A stretch of DNA of 64,000 bases from an uncultured Prevotellaceae bacterium (GCA_946415645.1 CAMKTJ010000007.1:1-64000); one strand, 5' to 3'; positions 1 to 8,029 are shown, numbered from the stretch's first letter. Translations and numbers: made by a program. The notes: generated by a model from the letters alone, not told the origin.

Positions 1-623
1 TCACCTTCAGAGGTAAGGATCTGTGCACGCTTGTTACGCTCTGCCTGCATCTGCTTCTCCATAGCATTAAGCACGGTAGCTGGAGGCGTGATATCCTGCA
101 GCTCAACACGATTCACCTTGACACCCCACTTGTCTGTAGCATCGTCCAAAACAAGGCGCAGCTTGTTGTTGATGGTATCACGGCTGGTCAGCGTCTCATC
201 CAACTCCAGCTCACCAATAATGTTACGCAGGGTAGTCTGCGTCAGCTTCTCTATAGCATTGGGCAGGTTGTTGATCTCGTAAGCTGACTTGAAGGGGTCC
301 ATAATCTGGAAGTAAAGCAGGGCATTAATCTCCATCTGGATGTTATCCTTGGTAATAACGTTCTGCTTGGGGAAGTCATACACCTGTTCACGCAGGTCTA
401 TGCAATTGGTGTAAACGTAACGTCCGTTCTTCAGGGCCACAATGTTCTTGCCATTGTCTATGAAGGGGATGATGAAGTTGATACCGGGCTTCAGGGTAGC
501 ATGGAAACGACCCAGACGCTCAATAATCTTGGTTTCAGACTGTGGTATAATAACCAGTGCCTTCTTTGCAAACAAGATAACCAGCAATGCAATGGCTATC
601 AGAAAAATACTTGTAGGAGTCAT
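1..623 (-). CDS. SPFH/band 7 (stomatin/QmcA-like) membrane protein, 3' end outside window
   Basis: About 207 codons of the N-terminal part are visible; the rest lies left of the window. The start ATG is at 623-621. Residues 1-18 form a hydrophobic membrane anchor (MTPTSIFLIAIALLVILF), followed by a typical SPFH region: ERLGRFHATLKPGINFIIP, then NVITKDNIQMEINALLYFQI, then VNRVELQDITPP, then AMEKQMQAERNKRAQILTSEG, which is characteristic of stomatin/prohibitin proteins. These proteins form oligomeric cages in membrane microdomains and are linked to membrane protease control. It lies 19 bp after nfeD on the same strand, the classical nfeD/stomatin pairing. The family call is secure; the exact role is not known. 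Confidence 0.9.
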   Translation of the reverse strand, partial: MTPTSIFLIAIALLVILFAKKALVIIPQSETKIIERLGRFHATLKPGINFIIPFIDNGKNIVALKNGRYVYTNCIDLREQVYDFPKQNVITKDNIQMEINALLYFQIMDPFKSAYEINNLPNAIEKLTQTTLRNIIGELELDETLTSRDTINNKLRLVLDDATDKWGVKVNRVELQDITPPATVLNAMEKQMQAERNKRAQILTSEG

Positions 624-642
624 AATGTTGTGTTTTATTGAA

Positions 643-1092
643 TTAATTGATTTTCTCTACTGTAATAATGATGCTCTCACGGCCTACGACACGTACGCGT
701 GAACCCTGGGGGATATCCTCCTGACCAGCACAGACAGCCTTCCAGTTGTCTCCGCCAATGTCAACACGACCAAAGCCACCAGCCTGGATAGTCTCGCTAA
801 CATAGCCTGTCTGCCCTATTAGGGCATCGGCATTACTGGGTCTACTACCATCCCCCCTGTACAGATACCGCAAGGCGACGGGCCTAACCATGAAGATACT
901 GAAAAGCGTCACCACGGCAAAGACCAGCAACTGAACATAAATGCCGGCAAAAGGAGACACTACGGCAGCGCCTACGGCTCCGATGGCGAAACAGATGATA
1001 AAGAAGTCGCCAGAGGAGAGCTCCATTATCAGTCCTAAAACGGCCACAACGGCCCAAACTTGCCACATATTGGCTGCTAAATACGCTAACAT
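643..1092 (-). CDS. nfeD: NfeD-like membrane protein
   Basis: 149 residues. Three hydrophobic segments cover about residues 8-70 (WAVVAVLGLIMELSSGDFF, then ICFAIGAVGAAVVSPF, then LLVFAVVTLFSIFMVRP). A soluble C-terminal part (about 85-149) has the short NfeD OB-fold pattern: ALIGQTGYVSET, GRVDIGGDNWKAVC, IPQGSRVRVVGRESIIITV. This is the short NfeD form without the ClpP-like protease domain. NfeD OB-fold proteins work with stomatin-type SPFH proteins, and the downstream gene encodes one, so an operon is very likely. The spacer upstream of its start is made of 7-bp tandem repeats. Confidence 0.88.
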   Translation of the reverse strand: MLAYLAANMWQVWAVVAVLGLIMELSSGDFFIICFAIGAVGAAVVSPFAGIYVQLLVFAVVTLFSIFMVRPVALRYLYRGDGSRPSNADALIGQTGYVSETIQAGGFGRVDIGGDNWKAVCAGQEDIPQGSRVRVVGRESIIITVEKIN

Positions 1093-1108
1093 AACTTTAT
1101 TATTTTAA

Positions 1109-1162
1109 TTCAAAATTCAAAATTCAAAATTCAACCGCTAACCCTTAACCGCTAACCCAAGC
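1109..1162. repeat. Heptad-repeat spacer (TTCAAAA units, then CCGCTAA/CCCTTAA units)
   Basis: Between the HTH gene and nfeD. TTCAAAA begins at 1109, 1116 and 1123 with a fourth partial copy at 1130. It is followed by CCGCTAA (1135), CCCTTAA (1142), CCGCTAA (1149) and CCCAAGC (1156). Two different units are used, both with a 7-bp period. It is one of several heptad spacers in this window. Confidence 0.85.
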
Positions 1163-1171
1163 TCAACTCAT

Positions 1172-1852
1172 CTAAAGTGACAAAATAAACTCGTCCCATT
1201 CATGCGTAGAGCCTTTACGGCCGAATATTTTCTGGTAGAGACGACTGCGGGTGGTGGCAACGCTCTCCTTAGAGTGGGCAGTGAGGATGGCTATATCCTT
1301 GGGCGATACGCGTACCTTTATCAAGAGGCAGACGTGATAGTCCTGTTCGCTCATCTTATAAAGGCTAAACAGTTTCTCTGTGAACCCGGTATAGACACCG
1401 TCCACGGTCTCCATCAACTGCTGCCAGTCAACTTCACCAAGGCTCTTGCCCTCCGTCATCAGACGTTTAATCTTCAGGTAGATATCAGAACTGAAGATGG
1501 CAGTCTCGGCCTGCTGACGCTTCTCGTTCTCGATAATAGCCATGGTGTTGGCATATCCCAGACGGGCCTTCTTCTCTTCCAACTCAAGGCGGAGCATAGA
1601 ATTCTCGTCGCCCATCTTCTGCAGGAGGTTCTCCAACTCGGCTATCTTATGTCTGTTCTGCTCTATGCGCTGTTGACTAGTAGCCTTCTGCTCCTCTTGC
1701 ATAGCGTGTATCTTTTCTAAGCGGTGGCGCAATAACAGTATCTTACGACGGCTGTTCTGAACCGTCACTACGAAAAGTGCAATATAAGTAATACTGCCTA
1801 TAATAAGCAGGAAAACCTCGCGGTGTGTTAGTATCATCATCAGTTGATTCAT
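1172..1852 (-). CDS. Membrane-anchored coiled-coil protein with C-terminal LuxR-like HTH
   Basis: 226 residues. One membrane segment (about 13-31, VFLLIIGSITYIALFVVTV), then a long charged coiled coil (about 38-120, repeated EEQ/NRHKIAELENLL/LELEEKKARL), then a helical linker and a C-terminal helix-turn-helix (about 178-215: KVRVSPKDIAILTAHSKESV followed by ATTRSRLYQKIFGRKG). This is the layout of Bacteroidales TPR/HTH-type regulators that lack a receiver domain. DNA-binding regulation is inferred from the HTH; target and signal are unknown. The -7 element ends only 4 bp before the ATG, so the mRNA would be leaderless, or translation starts at Met5 or Met6. Confidence 0.75.
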   Translation of the reverse strand: MNQLMMILTHREVFLLIIGSITYIALFVVTVQNSRRKILLLRHRLEKIHAMQEEQKATSQQRIEQNRHKIAELENLLQKMGDENSMLRLELEEKKARLGYANTMAIIENEKRQQAETAIFSSDIYLKIKRLMTEGKSLGEVDWQQLMETVDGVYTGFTEKLFSLYKMSEQDYHVCLLIKVRVSPKDIAILTAHSKESVATTRSRLYQKIFGRKGSTHEWDEFILSL

Positions 1853-1856
1853 GCCG

Positions 1857-1887
1857 CAAAATTACACGTAAAAAAAATACCCTCCAA
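1857..1887 (-). promoter_or_regulatory. Promoter of the HTH regulator gene
   Basis: On the minus strand a TAATTTTG -7 element (1864-1857) lies 19 bp after TTGG (1887-1884), matching the Bacteroidetes TTTG/TAnnTTTG consensus with one change in the -33 box. The expected transcription start falls at about the start codon (1852). Confidence 0.6.
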
Positions 1888-2049
1888 GTTTTTTTGTTCG
1901 CAATTGTTTGCTTTTGGGTATTATGGTTCGCAAAAGTTCACAAGCGGCTCCAGAACAGCCTCCACGGCGGAAAACATTGATTAAATTTCTAATATGAACA
2001 CAAAGTGACATCACAAATCTGCAGGTTAAGGCAAAAAAAACGTGAAAAA

Positions 2050-2081
2050 TTTGGTACAACCACAAAGAAAGTTTACTTTTG
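2050..2081 (+). promoter_or_regulatory. Promoter of sppA
   Basis: TTTG at 2050-2053, a 20-bp spacer and TACTTTTG at 2074-2081: a full match to the Bacteroidetes vegetative promoter. It lies 34 bp before the sppA ATG at 2116. Confidence 0.8.
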
Positions 2082-2115
2082 TTGGAAATATACGTTAAAC
2101 TTACATAGAAAAAAC

Positions 2116-3885
2116 ATGAAAGATTTCTTGAAGTATGTATTGGCAACGGTAGTAGGCTTGGTGCTGACAAGCATCGTCATGACTATTATCTGCATTGTTT
2201 CTATGGCCGGTATGATTGCCAGCGAGAATATGAGTGAGCCCGTTAAAGAGAACTCAATCTTACGCATAAAACTACAGGGAACCATAACGGAAAGAGCCGA
2301 AGACAACAACCCCTTGACTTTCCTCTCCAAAGGAGAAATACAGCAGATAGCCCTTGACGAGGCTCTGGACGCACTGAAGAAGGCAGCCAAGAACAAGAAC
2401 GTAAAGGGTATCTATCTGGAAGGCGGATTCCTGTCTGCCACACCTGCAGAACTACAGGAACTGCGTCAGGGATTGGTTGAGTTCAAAAAGAGCGGTAAGT
2501 GGATTGTCTCCTATGCCGACCAGTACAACAAAGGCTCTTACTATCTGTGCTCAACAGCCGACAAGGTGTACCTGAACCCCATAGGCATGCTTGAATGGGC
2601 CGGCATGTCCAGCGAGCCCATCTTTTACAAGGGGCTTCTGGAGAAGGTAGGCGTAAAGATGCAGGTCTTCAAGGTAGGAACCTACAAGAGCGCCGTAGAG
2701 CCCTTTATCTGCGACCAGATGAGCGATGCCAACCGCGAGCAGGTTACCAGCTTCCTGGGTAACATCTGGGAGAACATGCTGAAGGATGTAGCAAAGAGTA
2801 GGAAGCTGAAGGTGGAGGCACTGAACAGTCTGGCTGACAGCCTGACCTTACTTGCCGACCCCATAGCTAGCGTAAAAGGTGGTTTGGTTGACAGACTCTG
2901 CTACAAGAGCGAGGTAAGGGATGAACTGAAGAAGCGACTGGAACTGGAGGATGATGACAAGCTGACCTTCACAACCCTGAACGATGTTGCCAAAGCAGAG
3001 AACCTGAACGAAAAAGTTGATGATGAGATTGCCATCTACTATGCATACGGTGAGATTATGGACGACCGTACCAACAGCTTCAACCAGGAGCACTGTATCA
3101 CAGCCAAGCAGATGACTCAAGACCTACAGAAACTAGCTAAGGACGATGACGTAAAAGCCGTTGTCATCCGTGTAAACAGCCCTGGCGGCTCAGCCTATGC
3201 CAGTGAACAGATCTGGCACGAGATTGAACTGCTGAAGGCCAAGAAGCCCGTAGTCATCAGCATGGGCGGTATGGCTGCCAGTGGCGGATACTACATCAGC
3301 TGCGGCGCCAACAAAATTTATGCTGAGCCTACCACCCTCACAGGTAGCATTGGCATCTTTGGCATGATTCCCGATGCCAGCGAATTGCTAACAAAGAAGC
3401 TAGGTCTTACATTCGACGTAGTAAAGACCAACGCACTGAGCGACTTCGGTAGCACGGGACGTCCCTTCAACGAGACAGAGAGCGGTTTGATGCAGGCATA
3501 TGTCAACAAGGGCTATGAACTCTTCACCGGCAGAGTAGCAGGTGGAAGAGGTATGGCTCAGGATAGCGTAAAAGCCATTGCAGAGGGTCGTGTATGGACT
3601 GGCGAGCAGGCTCTGAAATTGGGTTTGGTCGACAAACTGGGTAATATAGAGGATGCCATAAAGGCCGCTGCCAAGATAGCCAAAGTCAAGAAATACACTA
3701 CAGCCAGATATCCCGATGCTGAGCCTTGGTACGTAGGTCTGCTGAACAAGAACAGCAACGATTATATGGAAAGCCATATGCGTGCTCTGCTGGGCGACTA
3801 CTATGGCAGTTTCAGCCTGATACTAAACATCAGAAACCAGAACCCCATACAGGCACGTATACCGTTTGACCCGAATATTAAGTAG
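2116..3885 (+). CDS. sppA: Signal peptide peptidase SppA, 67K type
   Basis: 589 residues from ATG 2116; upstream in-frame codons lie before the promoter and are not coding. Residues 8-33 form the membrane anchor (VLATVVGLVLTSIVMTIICIVSMAGM). Two crotonase/ClpP-like domains follow, as in E. coli SppA: the N-terminal half carries the putative general-base lysine K139 (QYNKGSYYLCSTADKVY) and the C-terminal half the nucleophile S389 (GGMAASGGYYISCGANKIY). This Lys/Ser pair across two domains is the hallmark of the long form, a membrane protease that digests cleaved signal peptides. It has its own promoter and is followed 41 bp later by lpxK across a heptad-repeat spacer. Confidence 0.95.
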   Translation: MKDFLKYVLATVVGLVLTSIVMTIICIVSMAGMIASENMSEPVKENSILRIKLQGTITERAEDNNPLTFLSKGEIQQIALDEALDALKKAAKNKNVKGIYLEGGFLSATPAELQELRQGLVEFKKSGKWIVSYADQYNKGSYYLCSTADKVYLNPIGMLEWAGMSSEPIFYKGLLEKVGVKMQVFKVGTYKSAVEPFICDQMSDANREQVTSFLGNIWENMLKDVAKSRKLKVEALNSLADSLTLLADPIASVKGGLVDRLCYKSEVRDELKKRLELEDDDKLTFTTLNDVAKAENLNEKVDDEIAIYYAYGEIMDDRTNSFNQEHCITAKQMTQDLQKLAKDDDVKAVVIRVNSPGGSAYASEQIWHEIELLKAKKPVVISMGGMAASGGYYISCGANKIYAEPTTLTGSIGIFGMIPDASELLTKKLGLTFDVVKTNALSDFGSTGRPFNETESGLMQAYVNKGYELFTGRVAGGRGMAQDSVKAIAEGRVWTGEQALKLGLVDKLGNIEDAIKAAAKIAKVKKYTTARYPDAEPWYVGLLNKNSNDYMESHMRALLGDYYGSFSLILNIRNQNPIQARIPFDPNIK

Positions 3886-3893
3886 GAGTTGAA

Positions 3894-3921
3894 GGATTAG
3901 GGATTAGAGATTAGGGATTAG
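3894..3921. repeat. Heptad-repeat spacer (GGATTAG x4)
   Basis: Four units, GGATTAG, GGATTAG, AGATTAG, GGATTAG, with an exact 7-bp period. They end 5 bp before the lpxK ATG (3927). Confidence 0.88.
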
Positions 3922-3926
3922 AGAAT

Positions 3927-5006
3927 ATGGAAGGAAACCTGATTAAGATAAATGAGTGGTTATTGCCGCTGAGCTGGCTCTACGGAGTGGGCTCGGACTT
4001 CCGTAATATGCTCTTTAATACAGGAATCCTTTCGTCTAAGATCTACGACATCCCCGTCATCAGCGTGGGTAATATCACTGCCGGCGGAACAGGCAAGACA
4101 CCTCATATAGAGTATCTTATCCGCCTTCTGTCTAAGGACCACAAAGTTGCCGTACTAAGTCGCGGATACAAAAGGCGTAGCAGCGGGTATGTGTTAGCAC
4201 AACCGGATACGCCTATGGAGAAGATTGGCGACGAGCCATGGCAGATAAAAGAGAAATTCCCTGAGGTGTACGTTGCTGTTGATGCCAACCGCAGACACGG
4301 CATTGAAAGGCTGATGTCTGATGAGAGGACACGTGATGTCCAGGTAATTCTTTTGGACGATGCCTACCAGCACCGCTATGTCACCCCAGGAATAAACATT
4401 CTGCTGATAGACTATCACCGTATGATAACGGAGGATCAACTACTGCCCGCCGGACGACTCAGAGAACGTGTATCCAACAAGATAAGGGCCAATATGGTGA
4501 TAGTAACCAAATGTCCCCGCAACATGACACCCATAGGCTACCGCGTGGTGCAACAGGCCTTGCATCTGAAACCCTACCAGAGTCTGTTCTTCAGCACCTT
4601 CAAGTACGGGAACCTGAAGAAACTATTCGGTGAGGGAGAGATGCCATTGGAGCAAATCAGGAAGGACAGCATGCATGTGCTATTGGTAACCGGCATCGGC
4701 AACCCGCAGCAGATGGAACAGGACATGAGAAAATTTGCCCAGTACGTCACTCCGCTCTCCTACTCTGACCATCACTATTTCACGTCACAAGACGTAGAAG
4801 AGATAAACAAAGCGGCACTGAAGATGCCCAAACCTATGATTGTTGTCACAACAGAAAAGGACGCCCCCCGACTCAAGAATTTGCAAGGGTTTAACGAGGT
4901 TGTCCGTGGCAATTTGTTCGTGTTCCCTATTGAGATTGAGATTCTGAAAGAAAAAGAAACCACCCTTAATGAACAGATCATAAACTATGTACACAAAAAT
5001 TCTTGA
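3927..5006 (+). CDS. lpxK: Tetraacyldisaccharide 4'-kinase LpxK
   Basis: 359 residues, usual length for the family. It phosphorylates the 4' position of the lipid A disaccharide precursor at the inner membrane. The Walker A motif is visible as AGGTGKTP (G53-P59), after the membrane-associating N-terminal helix, and the LpxK motif SRGYKRRSSGYV follows it. LLDDAYQHRYV matches the family's DDGFQH-type motif and VVTTEKDAPRL the late KD motif. The 3' end overlaps the next gene by 20 bp, which suggests translational coupling. Confidence 0.95.
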   Translation: MEGNLIKINEWLLPLSWLYGVGSDFRNMLFNTGILSSKIYDIPVISVGNITAGGTGKTPHIEYLIRLLSKDHKVAVLSRGYKRRSSGYVLAQPDTPMEKIGDEPWQIKEKFPEVYVAVDANRRHGIERLMSDERTRDVQVILLDDAYQHRYVTPGINILLIDYHRMITEDQLLPAGRLRERVSNKIRANMVIVTKCPRNMTPIGYRVVQQALHLKPYQSLFFSTFKYGNLKKLFGEGEMPLEQIRKDSMHVLLVTGIGNPQQMEQDMRKFAQYVTPLSYSDHHYFTSQDVEEINKAALKMPKPMIVVTTEKDAPRLKNLQGFNEVVRGNLFVFPIEIEILKEKETTLNEQIINYVHKNS

Positions 5007-5796
5007 AACAGCAGCTTGGATAAAAGAGAAAATGCCCAACAAGCCAGAGACTGCTATCATATTGGGAACAGGCTTAGGACGCCTGTCTGAAAAGATTGAG
5101 AAAACTCTGTGCATACCCTATAGTTCCATACCTAACTTCCCCGTCTCAACAGTCGAGGGACATAGCGGTCAGCTTATCTTCGGACAGCTGGGCGGTAAAG
5201 ATATCATGGCTATGGACGGCCGATTCCACTTCTATGAAGGTTACAATATGAAGGAGGTGACCTTCCCCATCAGAGTCATGTATGAACTGGGCATCAAGAC
5301 ACTGTTTGTCAGCAATGCTGCAGGCGGCACCAACCCCAGCTTCCGCATTGGCGACCTGATGATCATCACAGATCATATCAACTACATGCCCGAGAATCCG
5401 CTGCATGGTCCCAACGTTCCCACAGGTCCACGCTTCCCTGATATGGGCGAGGTTTATGACACTGAGTTGGTAGAGTTGGCTGATAAGATTGCAGCCGAGA
5501 ATAAGATAAAGGTTAAGCATGGCGTGTATCTGGCGACACAAGGTCCTACCTACGAGACACCTGCCGAATACCGCATGTTTGCCCACTGGGGCGCTGATGC
5601 CGTAGGTATGAGCACCGTTCCCGAGGTTATTGTTGCCCACCATTGCGGCATACGCTGCTTTGGCGTCAGCATCATCACAGACCTGGGTGTGAACGGCAAG
5701 ATTGTAAAGGTTACCCACGAGGATGTTCAGAAGGCAGCCAATGAGGCTCAGCCCAAAATGGCGGCCCTCATGGAGGAGATGATTAGGCGCTCATGA
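4987..5796 (+). CDS. Purine nucleoside phosphorylase (trimeric, PNP/MTAP family)
   Basis: 269 residues. Phosphorolysis of inosine and guanosine to base and ribose-1-phosphate in the cytoplasm. Family signatures: GTGLGRLSE near residue 27, the GHSGQ phosphate-site motif, VSNAAGGTNPSF then RIGDLMIITDHINYM, and GPTYETPAEYRMF then GADAVGMSTVPEVI. The start at 4987 lies inside lpxK; the N-terminus (KILETAAWIKEK) fits family starts better than a later Met. The trimeric low-molecular-weight class is clear; exact nucleoside preference cannot be read from sequence. Confidence 0.93.
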   Translation: MYTKILETAAWIKEKMPNKPETAIILGTGLGRLSEKIEKTLCIPYSSIPNFPVSTVEGHSGQLIFGQLGGKDIMAMDGRFHFYEGYNMKEVTFPIRVMYELGIKTLFVSNAAGGTNPSFRIGDLMIITDHINYMPENPLHGPNVPTGPRFPDMGEVYDTELVELADKIAAENKIKVKHGVYLATQGPTYETPAEYRMFAHWGADAVGMSTVPEVIVAHHCGIRCFGVSIITDLGVNGKIVKVTHEDVQKAANEAQPKMAALMEEMIRRS

Positions 5797-5800
5797 GCGT

Positions 5801-5829
5801 AATTCAAAATCATAATTCAAAATTCAAAA
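5801..5829. repeat. Heptad-repeat spacer (TTCAAAA) running into the thiL start
   Basis: TTCAAAA units at 5803, 5816 and 5823; the next position in phase is the TTG start codon of thiL at 5830. The first gap is 13 bp and the others 7 bp. The unit is the same as in the spacer before nfeD. Confidence 0.8.
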
Positions 5830-6876
5830 TTGGAAATATCTGAATTAGGAGAGTTTGGCCTGATACGGCGACTCACTGAAAATCTGAATAACGAGAACCC
5901 AAGCACCCTGAAGGGTGTGGGAGATGATTGTGCTGTGCTGAAGCCCACAGAGAGTACACAAACCTTGGTGACCACCGACCTGCTGATGGAAGGAGTTCAC
6001 TTTGACCTGACATACGTACCTCTGAAGCATCTGGGCTACAAGGCCGTAATGGTGAACTTGAGTGACATCTACGCTATGAACGGTACACCCCGCCAGATTA
6101 CAGTCAGCCTAGCCATAAGCAAGAAGTTCACAGTAGAAGACATAGAGGATCTATTTGCCGGCATGAAGCTGGCATGCGAAAAGCATCACGTTGACATAGT
6201 TGGCGGAGATACCACCAGCAGCCTTACCGGACTGGCTATCAGCATCACAGCCATAGGAGAGGCATTGCCATCAGACATAGTATATCGTAATGGTGCCAAG
6301 GAGACCGACCTTATCTGCGTCAGCGGAAACCTGGGCGCCTCATACATGGGCCTGCAATTGCTAGAGCGCGAGAAAGCTGTATATGATGCTCAGAATCAAA
6401 ATTCAAAATTCAAGAATCAAAATGACTTCCAACCTGATTTCTCAGGGTATGAATACTTGTTGGAAAGACAGTTGAAGCCGGAAGCCCGCAGGGATATCAT
6501 AGAGGCATTGGCAAAGGCCAACATACACCCCACCAGCATGATGGACATCAGCGATGGTCTCTCAAGCGAGTTACTGCACATCTGTTCACAAAGCAATGTC
6601 GGTTGCCGCGTATATGAAGACCGCATCCCCCTTGACTACCAGACTGCTGCTATGGCCGAAGAGATGAACATGAACGTCACAACCTGTGCACTGAACGGCG
6701 GAGAAGACTATGAGTTACTCTTCACCGTTCCCCTGTCAGACAACGACGCTATCAACAAAATAGAGGATGTAAAGGTTATAGGATACGTTACCAAAGAAAG
6801 TCTGGGTAAGGTCCTCATCTGCCGTGACGGTAGCGAATTTGAGCTGAAAGCACAAGGTTGGAATCCACTTCAGTAG
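5830..6876 (+). CDS. thiL: Thiamine-monophosphate kinase ThiL
   Basis: 348 residues. ATP-dependent phosphorylation of thiamine monophosphate to thiamine pyrophosphate. Features of the PurM/ThiL fold: GVGDDCAVL (about residue 31), VTTDLLMEGVHFDL, VNLSDIYAMNG, VDIVGGDTTSS, MMDISDGLSSEL and LNGGEDYELLFTV. The start is TTG (5830-5832); no in-frame ATG fits, and the following MEISELGEFGLI is the expected N-terminus. Residues about 189-197 (QNQNSKFKN) come from an in-gene heptad-repeat insertion at 6394-6421 located in a loop before the FSGYEYLLERQ segment, so the protein is slightly longer there than expected. Confidence 0.93.
   Translation: MEISELGEFGLIRRLTENLNNENPSTLKGVGDDCAVLKPTESTQTLVTTDLLMEGVHFDLTYVPLKHLGYKAVMVNLSDIYAMNGTPRQITVSLAISKKFTVEDIEDLFAGMKLACEKHHVDIVGGDTTSSLTGLAISITAIGEALPSDIVYRNGAKETDLICVSGNLGASYMGLQLLEREKAVYDAQNQNSKFKNQNDFQPDFSGYEYLLERQLKPEARRDIIEALAKANIHPTSMMDISDGLSSELLHICSQSNVGCRVYEDRIPLDYQTAAMAEEMNMNVTTCALNGGEDYELLFTVPLSDNDAINKIEDVKVIGYVTKESLGKVLICRDGSEFELKAQGWNPLQ
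6394..6421. repeat. Heptad repeat inside the thiL coding sequence
   Basis: Four 7-bp units, AATCAAA, ATTCAAA, ATTCAAG, AATCAAA, inside thiL. The reading frame stays open and gives an Asn/Gln/Lys-rich stretch. The sequence family is the same as in the spacers at 1109 and 5803. Confidence 0.85.
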
Positions 6877-6880
6877 AGAG

Positions 6881-6943
6881 CGATTAGCGGTTAAAGGTTA
6901 GCGGTTAGCGAATGAACTAAAGGCTAAAGACTAAAGGCTAAAG
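6881..6943. repeat. Heptad-repeat spacer between thiL and tRNA-Phe (two unit types)
   Basis: CGATTAG, CGGTTAA, AGGTTAG, CGGTTAG, CGAATGA from 6881 to 6915, then ACTAAAG, GCTAAAG, ACTAAAG, GCTAAAG from 6916 to 6943. Two unrelated heptads, same 7-bp period. Confidence 0.85.
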
Positions 6944-6960
6944 TCTTTTTTAAAAGATTT

Positions 6961-6992
6961 CTTGGAAGTTAAATAAAAAAGTACTACCTTTG
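6961..6992 (+). promoter_or_regulatory. Promoter of tRNA-Phe
   Basis: CTTG at 6961-6964, a 20-bp spacer and TACCTTTG at 6985-6992, 23 bp before the mature tRNA 5' end. Confidence 0.7.
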
Positions 6993-7015
6993 CACTCGCT
7001 TTCAAGAAAAGGCAT

Positions 7016-7088
7016 GGTGCCATAGCTCAGTTGGTAGAGCAAAGGACTGAAAATCCTTGTGTCCCCGGTTCGATTCCTGGTGGCACCA
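7016..7088 (+). tRNA. tRNA-Phe (anticodon GAA)
   Basis: Cloverleaf built by hand: acceptor GGTGCCA (7016-7022) pairs with TGGCACC (7081-7087), discriminator A at 7088. D-stem GCTC/GAGC. Anticodon stem AAGGA (7042-7046) with TCCTT (7054-7058), loop CTGAAAA with anticodon GAA at 7049-7051. T-arm 7064-7080 with loop TTCGATT; its third pair is a C.T mismatch (7066/7078). CCA is not encoded after the discriminator (CAT follows). Confidence 0.95.
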
Positions 7089-7099
7089 CATAAACAAGA

Positions 7100-8029
7100 T
7101 TAAAACTCCAGATAAAGCTGGAGTTTTTCTATTTTAAGGGGTGTAAAACCTTCCAGCCCCTTCAAATCCTCAACGCCCTTCAAATCGCCGTGCGCCTTGC
7201 GGTATTCCACAATGGCACGTGCCTGATAGAATGTAATATAGGGATGATTCATCAGTCGTTGCAAGGACAACTTATTCACATTCACCTTCCTTACAGGCAC
7301 AGCTGCATTCACCCTTACCCATTGCAGAACCTCGTCGGGCAAATCACAAGCCTCCATCACCTGCTCAGCATGGATAAAGCCACCCAACTTCCTGCGGTAT
7401 TCCACAATCTTACCGGAACGGTATGAGCCGATTCCCGGAATACGCATCAGCTCCGTAGTATCTGCCGTATTGATATCCACTTGGGTAACAGTCTCAAACT
7501 TACGGGGACGTTCGGATACAGAGTCCTTATTCTGTGGGATAGATGTACGTTCCGATTTCTCAGACACAGAAGAGGATCTGTCTGCATAGGAAGAACGCTT
7601 GTCAGCCTCATCAATATACTGGAACTGACGTGCTATCCTGACCTGAGGTCCTAACCTTTCCCATAGCTCATACGTCATGCCAGGAAGCCGTTTAAAATCC
7701 TCGGGAGTATGATAACGGCCGTGCTTAGCCCTGTATTTGTAAACAGCCCTAACCTGCCAGGGAGCCAGTCCTAGTCGCAACAAGGTGGTACTGTCTGCCG
7801 TATTGGGGTCAAAGGGAAATGTTTCCACCTTCTCCTCAGCAACTGCATAGGAGGCAGCAGCATTCTGTTTCTTTTTCTTAAGGAAAGTCTGTTCTACTTT
7901 CTGCGCATTCTCCGTCTTGGGTTTTTGCCACGAGAATACACATACACCTATCACAACAAGGATTATCAGCCATTCCAATACCAGAAGGCCTCTACGTGCC
8001 GAATTGGAAAGGAAAGGAAGGCGTTTCAT
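7100..8029 (-). CDS. ComEA-like protein with three helix-hairpin-helix units
   Basis: 309 residues. Membrane segment at about 14-33 (LLVLEWLIILVVIGVCVFSW), a Lys-rich linker, then three HhH-type DNA-binding units: about 74-130 (FDPNTADSTTLLRLGLAPWQ), about 183-230 (DINTADTTELMRIPGIGSYR) and about 245-309 (VNVNKLSLQRLMNHPYITFY). The glycine-rich IPGIGSYRSGKIVEYR segment is the classical HhH signature. ComEA proteins bind incoming DNA; for this long Bacteroidetes form the role in DNA uptake is an inference. The start overlaps the upstream transporter by ATGA, so it is the last gene of that operon. Confidence 0.8.
   Translation of the reverse strand: MKRLPFLSNSARRGLLVLEWLIILVVIGVCVFSWQKPKTENAQKVEQTFLKKKKQNAAASYAVAEEKVETFPFDPNTADSTTLLRLGLAPWQVRAVYKYRAKHGRYHTPEDFKRLPGMTYELWERLGPQVRIARQFQYIDEADKRSSYADRSSSVSEKSERTSIPQNKDSVSERPRKFETVTQVDINTADTTELMRIPGIGSYRSGKIVEYRRKLGGFIHAEQVMEACDLPDEVLQWVRVNAAVPVRKVNVNKLSLQRLMNHPYITFYQARAIVEYRKAHGDLKGVEDLKGLEGFTPLKIEKLQLYLEF
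7105..7128 (+). terminator. Terminator after tRNA-Phe, inside the 3' end of the convergent comEA-like gene
   Basis: ACTCCAG (7105-7111), loop ATAAAG, CTGGAGT (7118-7124), then a T run to 7128. The hairpin lies within the last codons of the opposite-strand gene, whose stop is at 7102-7100. Confidence 0.75.

Noticed and set aside
2005..2115. Longer N-terminus for SppA starting at 2005
   Set aside because: It would begin upstream of a consensus promoter and add a basic segment before the membrane anchor; ATG 2116 fits the family.
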